The notes beneath the pieces were generated by a model, which saw nothing but the letters and a program-made list of their open reading frames with translations, did not search any database and was not told the origin of the DNA. A stretch of DNA of 64,000 nt from Pontibacter akesuensis. GTDB taxonomy: Bacteria; Bacteroidota; Bacteroidia; Cytophagales; Hymenobacteraceae. The position numbers were made by a program, and so were the translations under genes. Below, one piece after another: positions 59,973-64,000 of this stretch (positions are counted from its first letter, which is position 1; each line of letters begins with the position of its first letter). Location: the NCBI RefSeq assembly GCF_001611675.1, contig NZ_CP014766.1, forward strand, positions 4,030,001-4,094,000, written 5' to 3'.

Positions 59973-62210
59973 TTAGCTGTGGATTTTAAGCTTTGCAAAG
60001 CTTAGGAGCAGCGTTTTCTCGCCTACCTCATCAAAGTTAATAATGGCTTTGGTGCTGTTGCCCTGCGTGTCCATTTTGGCGACTACGCCGAATCCGAATT
60101 TCGGGTGCTCTACCTTCATGCCGGCGGCCAGGTTGGCGGTGTCGCTTGGCTTGAAATCGGCAGGGGCGGTGTAGTTGCTTGCTACCTGCTTGCGCGGCGC
60201 GGGCGCCACTAAATTGCTTTTGCGCTGCAGTACGCGGTCGAACACGTTACCGGCTGAATTGCTGTCGCCATACTTGAAGTTGATGAACTTTGGGTCGATC
60301 TCCTCGATAAAGCGGCTTTTCTCGCAGGAGCGCAAATTGCCCCACTGGTAGCGGCTGGTGGCGTAAGTTAAGTACAGTTTTTTTTCAGCGCGGGTGATGG
60401 CCACGTAAAACAGGCGGCGCTCTTCTTCCAGGTCGGCGCGCGAGTTCAGCATCATCTGACTCGGGAACAGGTTTTCCTCCATGCCCACAATGAAAACGTT
60501 CGGAAACTCCAGGCCCTTAGCAGAGTGAATCGTCATAAGCGTCACAAATTCGCCATCGTCATCAGCCTTGGTATCGGCATCGGTGATCAGGGCAATGTCC
60601 TGCAGGAACGCATCCAGGCTCTTGTCCTCCTTTTCCGGATCATCGACATATTCCTTTATACCATTCAGCAATTCCTGGATATTCTCATAACGGGCCAGGC
60701 CTTCCACGGTTTTATCCTGGTACAGATCGTCCACAATGCCGGAGTGCTTGGCTATGTGCTTGGCCACCTCAAACGCATCGCTGTTCTGGGCAATGCGGGC
60801 AAAATCGCGGATCATCACCGAGAAGCTCTCGATGGCGGTACCGGCCCGATTGCCCAGGAATTCGGTGGCATTCTGCACTACTTCCCACACACTGTGGTTG
60901 ATGTCGCTGGCCGTAACGAACAGCTTCTGCACGGTGGTGTCACCAATACCGCGCTTCGGGTAGTTGATTACACGGCGGAACGCCTGCTCGTCGTTCGGGT
61001 TCACCGTCAGGCGCAGGTAGGCGATCAGGTCCTTGATTTCCTTACGCTGGTAAAACGACAGACCACCGATGATTTTATACTTGATGTTCATGCGGCGGAG
61101 TGCTTCCTCCATCGCACGCGACTGGGCGTTGGTGCGGTAAAGTATGGCGAAGTCGTCGTAGGAGAGGTGATTGCTCATCTTATCCTCGAAAATAGTCGTC
61201 GCCACCAGTTTGCCTTCCTCGTTGTCGGAGTTGGCCTTTATCACCTCAATCAGCGTGCCTTCCTCATTGTCGGTAAACACGTCCTTGCGCAGCTGCGCCT
61301 GGTTGTGCTTGATCACTGAGTTGGCGGCGTGCACGATATTCTTGGTAGAGCGGTAGTTCTGCTCCAGCTTAAACACCTGCAGGTCCGGATAGTCGCGCTC
61401 AAAGTTGAGGATGTTCTGGATATCGGCGCCACGGAACGCGTAGATCGACTGGGCATCATCACCCACCACCACAATGTTCTGGTTTTTGGCTGCCAGTTTG
61501 CGCGTGATCAGGTACTGCGAGTAGTTTGTATCCTGGTACTCATCCACCATCACATAATGGAACATGTTCTGGTACTTGTTCAGCGCATCCGGGTGCTCCT
61601 TAAACAGCACGTTGGTGTTAAAGAGCAGGTCGTCGAAGTCCATAGAACCCGCCTTGAACAGGCGGTTCTGGTACAGCTCGTAGATCTTGCCGATTTTCGG
61701 ACGCATCGCGGCCTCATCGTCGGCCTGAATGGTGGCATCATTGAGGTACTGACGCACCGAGATCAGCTTGTTCTTGGCAGACGAGATTCGGCCCAGAACC
61801 ACGTTTGGCTTGTACAACTTGTCGTCGAGGTTCAGCTCCTTCACAATGTTGCGGATGAGCGTTTTGGAGTCGTCCGTATCGTAAATCGTGAAGCTCTTCG
61901 GATAGCCGAGCTTGTCGGCCTCGGCACGCAGGATGCGCGAGAACACCGAGTGGAACGTGCCCATCCAGATATTCTTTGCGTTGTTGCCGATCACTTTCTC
62001 AATACGGTGGCGCATTTCCTTTGCCGCCTTATTTGTAAAAGTAAGTGCCAGAATATTAAAAGGGTCTACTCCGCTGTCAATCAGCTGAGCGATCCGGTAG
62101 GTGAGTACCCGTGTTTTGCCTGAGCCGGCACCGGCAATAATCATGGCTGCCCCTTCTTTGTGCAGGACCGCCTGGCGTTGCGACTCGTTCAATAAACTTA
62201 AATGATCCAT
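59973..62210 (-). CDS. pcrA: ATP-dependent DNA helicase PcrA/UvrD
   Basis: The ATG at 62210 gives MDHLSLLNESQRQAVLHKEG, the typical start; the frame opens 12 codons earlier. 745 residues, SF1A helicase: Q-motif LNESQRQAV, Walker A GAGSGKTRVL, motif II DEYQDTN, motif III VVGDDAQSIYAFRGA, motif IV EQNYRST, motif V TIHSAKGLEFPNVFIVG, motif VI YVAITRAE. A C-terminal Tudor-like region (about 690-745) starts after a linker, as in PcrA. It unwinds DNA in repair and at stalled forks. Confidence 0.95.
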   Translation of the reverse strand: MDHLSLLNESQRQAVLHKEGAAMIIAGAGSGKTRVLTYRIAQLIDSGVDPFNILALTFTNKAAKEMRHRIEKVIGNNAKNIWMGTFHSVFSRILRAEADKLGYPKSFTIYDTDDSKTLIRNIVKELNLDDKLYKPNVVLGRISSAKNKLISVRQYLNDATIQADDEAAMRPKIGKIYELYQNRLFKAGSMDFDDLLFNTNVLFKEHPDALNKYQNMFHYVMVDEYQDTNYSQYLITRKLAAKNQNIVVVGDDAQSIYAFRGADIQNILNFERDYPDLQVFKLEQNYRSTKNIVHAANSVIKHNQAQLRKDVFTDNEEGTLIEVIKANSDNEEGKLVATTIFEDKMSNHLSYDDFAILYRTNAQSRAMEEALRRMNIKYKIIGGLSFYQRKEIKDLIAYLRLTVNPNDEQAFRRVINYPKRGIGDTTVQKLFVTASDINHSVWEVVQNATEFLGNRAGTAIESFSVMIRDFARIAQNSDAFEVAKHIAKHSGIVDDLYQDKTVEGLARYENIQELLNGIKEYVDDPEKEDKSLDAFLQDIALITDADTKADDDGEFVTLMTIHSAKGLEFPNVFIVGMEENLFPSQMMLNSRADLEEERRLFYVAITRAEKKLYLTYATSRYQWGNLRSCEKSRFIEEIDPKFINFKYGDSNSAGNVFDRVLQRKSNLVAPAPRKQVASNYTAPADFKPSDTANLAAGMKVEHPKFGFGVVAKMDTQGNSTKAIINFDEVGEKTLLLSFAKLKIHS

Positions 62211-62404
62211 TTCTTCTCTTCCGCGTGCGTCTTTAAACCTGTGCAATTTACGAAATACAATTCCTTTTTCAGAACGCCGCCCCTTGTTTCCTTGGCCGCT
62301 CAGGTAGAAATAGCTTTGAGGCAGGTTTTGGTGGAGTGGCTGCTATTAGGAACACCTTTTGCCTCCAAAGCGTTTAGCACGTGGGCCATATAAAACAAAT
62401 ACTT

Positions 62405-62412
62405 TAACTTTG
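62405..62412 (+). promoter_or_regulatory. Candidate -7 box upstream of the Sel1/ankyrin gene
   Basis: TAACTTTG matches TAnnTTTG, about 90 bases before the start at 62503. No clear -33 element. Confidence 0.35.
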
Positions 62413-62502
62413 CGGTAAATTGCCGCTTTGGTAGCATTTTTGATTGATAAAAGTATAGGGGAAGTCCCTTGACGCCCAGCCTTTTTAAATAACTACAGAC
62501 CC

Positions 62503-64000
62503 ATGCAGGATACGTTACAGAGTCGTTTTACCGCTAACAGCAGAACAGTGCTCGTGCTGTTGCTTAGTCTGATGGTCCACGTGGGCATGGCACAGGCCAC
62601 TAAACCCAAAACCACGCAGAAGCAACCGGCGAAAACCACTACAACGGTTAAGAAAACGGACGCTACCGCCAAGAAGCCTGCCACTACCACTGCGTCTGCT
62701 ACAAAGGCTGCCGTTGTTTCAGCCAAGCCTGCGCCTGTGTCTGCGGCTGCTCCCAAGCTAAAGCGCATCTGGCGCACGCCGGCCATGGATGAGGCCATGC
62801 ACCTGTATACTTCGCTTCGCTTTAAAGAGGCAGCCGGTAAATTTAGGGAGGCCGCTGCTCAACGCGACGCAGACGCCTACTATTTCCTCGGCCGCATGCA
62901 CCAGTACCGCGAGCTCAAGTATGATTCGGTAAAGATTGACACGGTGAAGCAGGTGCTGCATGCCGAGAAGTATTTTTCGGCTAACCGCGACTCTGCCCGC
63001 CACTACTACCAGATGGCGCTCGACAGCGGCAGTGTGATGGGGCACCTCGGTATGGCCGAGCAAATGACGATTCGTTCCAAAGACGACAAGCAGGAGTTTA
63101 CGCAGCACATGCGCACGGCAGCCATCACAATCCGGGAGAAAGCGGTGGAGGGCGATGCCTTCAGCAACCGCATTCTGGGCAGTATGTACTACACCGGTTA
63201 CGGGGAGTTGAAAGATTTTGGCCTGGCTTACAACTACCTGCGCCGCGCCGCTGAAAGTAAAGATGTAGCAGCCTATGCTTCGCTGGCCAACCTGTACCTG
63301 AACGGGGAGGGCGTTGGCAAGGACTATGGAAAGGCTGTTTACTGGCTTAAGAAAGGCGTAGCTGCCCGTGAGCGCGAGGCCATGTACACCTTAGCTTTGC
63401 TGTATGATGAGGGCACCCTTGGGGAGGTGAAGATTGACAGTGCCCGTGCCCTGTACCGCGGCGCCATCTCCAAAGGCAGCGTGAATGCTTACGAGCAACT
63501 GTTGTACATCAACCAAACACCTGACCAGAAGGTGGTGATAGCGGCCATCAACCGGGACCCGGACATGCTGAAGCGCGCCATAGCCCTTGGCGGAAATGTA
63601 AATACGCAGGCGGTGCCTGAGGAGTATGATGCCAACCTGCAGAAGCGCACGCCCCTGATGCACACGGTCTATATCCCGATGCTGCTGGAGGACTACGGCG
63701 TTACGTTCATACCGGAAATTCGACTGCAAACGGCAAGTATACTGCTGCGCAAAGGAGCTGATGTGAACGCGCAGGATGCAAACGGAAAGACCGCCTTGCA
63801 TTATGTGGTGAGCAGCTCACGCATTAAAACAGAACTGTACGAGCAGGAGCAGGTGCAATTGCTGGACACCCTGATCAGGCATGGCGCTAACCCCAATATC
63901 AAAGATACGCAAGGAAATACGGCCCTGGCACAGGCACTGCAAGCCACCATCGGGCAGCACATTGGTATTCTGGAGCTGCAAAAGCTGCTCGATTCCGGCG
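62503..64000 (+). CDS. Sel1-repeat and ankyrin-repeat protein (partial, runs off the right edge)
   Basis: No stop appears before the window ends (499 codons read). A signal-like N terminus (VLVLLLSLMVHVGMAQA) leads to a long Lys/Thr/Ala/Pro linker (about 32-86). Sel1/TPR-like repeats follow (ADAYYFLGRMHQYR; NRILGSMYYTGYGELKDFGLAYNYLRRAAESKDVAAYASLANLYLNGEGVGKDYGKAVYWLKKG; EAMYTLALLYDEG). Ankyrin repeats come next (about 405-495: ASILLRKGADVNAQDANGKTALHYVV; LIRHGANPNIKDTQGNTALAQAL). Probably a secreted protein-interaction scaffold. The ATG at 62503 is chosen by frame and hydrophobic N terminus. Confidence 0.85.
   Translation, partial: MQDTLQSRFTANSRTVLVLLLSLMVHVGMAQATKPKTTQKQPAKTTTTVKKTDATAKKPATTTASATKAAVVSAKPAPVSAAAPKLKRIWRTPAMDEAMHLYTSLRFKEAAGKFREAAAQRDADAYYFLGRMHQYRELKYDSVKIDTVKQVLHAEKYFSANRDSARHYYQMALDSGSVMGHLGMAEQMTIRSKDDKQEFTQHMRTAAITIREKAVEGDAFSNRILGSMYYTGYGELKDFGLAYNYLRRAAESKDVAAYASLANLYLNGEGVGKDYGKAVYWLKKGVAAREREAMYTLALLYDEGTLGEVKIDSARALYRGAISKGSVNAYEQLLYINQTPDQKVVIAAINRDPDMLKRAIALGGNVNTQAVPEEYDANLQKRTPLMHTVYIPMLLEDYGVTFIPEIRLQTASILLRKGADVNAQDANGKTALHYVVSSSRIKTELYEQEQVQLLDTLIRHGANPNIKDTQGNTALAQALQATIGQHIGILELQKLLDSG

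Noticed and set aside
1..64000. CRISPR array
   Set aside because: No run of equal-length direct repeats with unique spacers was seen; the short tandem units here are 7-base repeats without spacers.
1..64000. tRNA or rRNA genes
   Set aside because: No T-loop (GTTCGAATC-type) with a matching acceptor stem or rRNA signature was found by eye; a covariance-model scan would be decisive.

Overview
The window is chromosomal DNA of a gliding-type Bacteroidota, most likely a cytophagal of the Hymenobacteraceae/Pontibacter kind (inference). Evidence: gldA-gldF-gldG and gldC; a surface protein with a gliding/T9SS C-terminal sorting domain; a DUF4290 protein; and promoters of the Bacteroidota type (TTTG, 18-19 bases, TAnnTTTG), seen best before the SRP RNA and transaldolase genes. 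There are no phage genes, transposases, tRNA or rRNA genes, or CRISPR arrays. Gene density is high and base composition balanced, except for an A+T-rich patch at 56.1-57.8 kb.

Layout. 0-7 kb: the end of a biotinyl-domain protein, an ABM monooxygenase, a TPR protein, etfBA with a bifunctional-nuclease gene, a concentrative nucleoside transporter, and an MlaF/MlaE pair. 7-14.3 kb: an SDR, gldAFG, dnaN, an endonuclease/phosphatase-fold lipoprotein with altered active-site motifs, and gldC. 14.3-24 kb: twin Spy-like secreted proteins, dcd, hemL, a TPR plus periplasmic-binding protein, guaA, the SRP RNA gene, tal, a 67-residue protein with ftsE, and a lipoprotein. 24-39.3 kb: a surface-glycan region with a DegT aminotransferase, a flippase, a LamG/CHU_C surface protein, a complete pseudaminic-acid-type operon (pseB, pseC, AKR, SDR, SpsF-type cytidylyltransferase, pseG, pseH, pseI, probable glycosyltransferase) and a GT4 glycosyltransferase. 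39.4-56 kb: ffh, guanine deaminase, PhzF, a polysaccharide deacetylase, threonine synthase with a LysR regulator, DinB, a methyltransferase, an iodotyrosine-deiodinase-like flavoprotein, a YihY protein, murB, a sodium:solute symporter and a THUMP RNA methylase. 56-57.8 kb: an A+T-rich island of three orphan genes separated by attC-like hairpins. 57.8-64 kb: murA (catalytic Cys replaced by Asp), a DUF4290 gene, pcrA/uvrD, and the start of a Sel1/ankyrin protein.

Genome-scale patterns. The heptamer AAGTATA (or its complement TATACTT) occurs roughly ten times more often than chance, in genes and between them. A composite palindromic element of about 215 bases occurs twice, in opposite orientations. 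A third family consists of intergenic inverted repeats built from AATTA(C/T)GAATTA-like or ACACAAG-like units. Most convergent gene pairs share a single bidirectional hairpin terminator.

The most unusual items are the iterated heptamer, the nonulosonate operon with two extra oxidoreductases, the attC-like hairpins around orphan genes, the Asp-type MurA, and the EYK-motif dehalogenase candidate.
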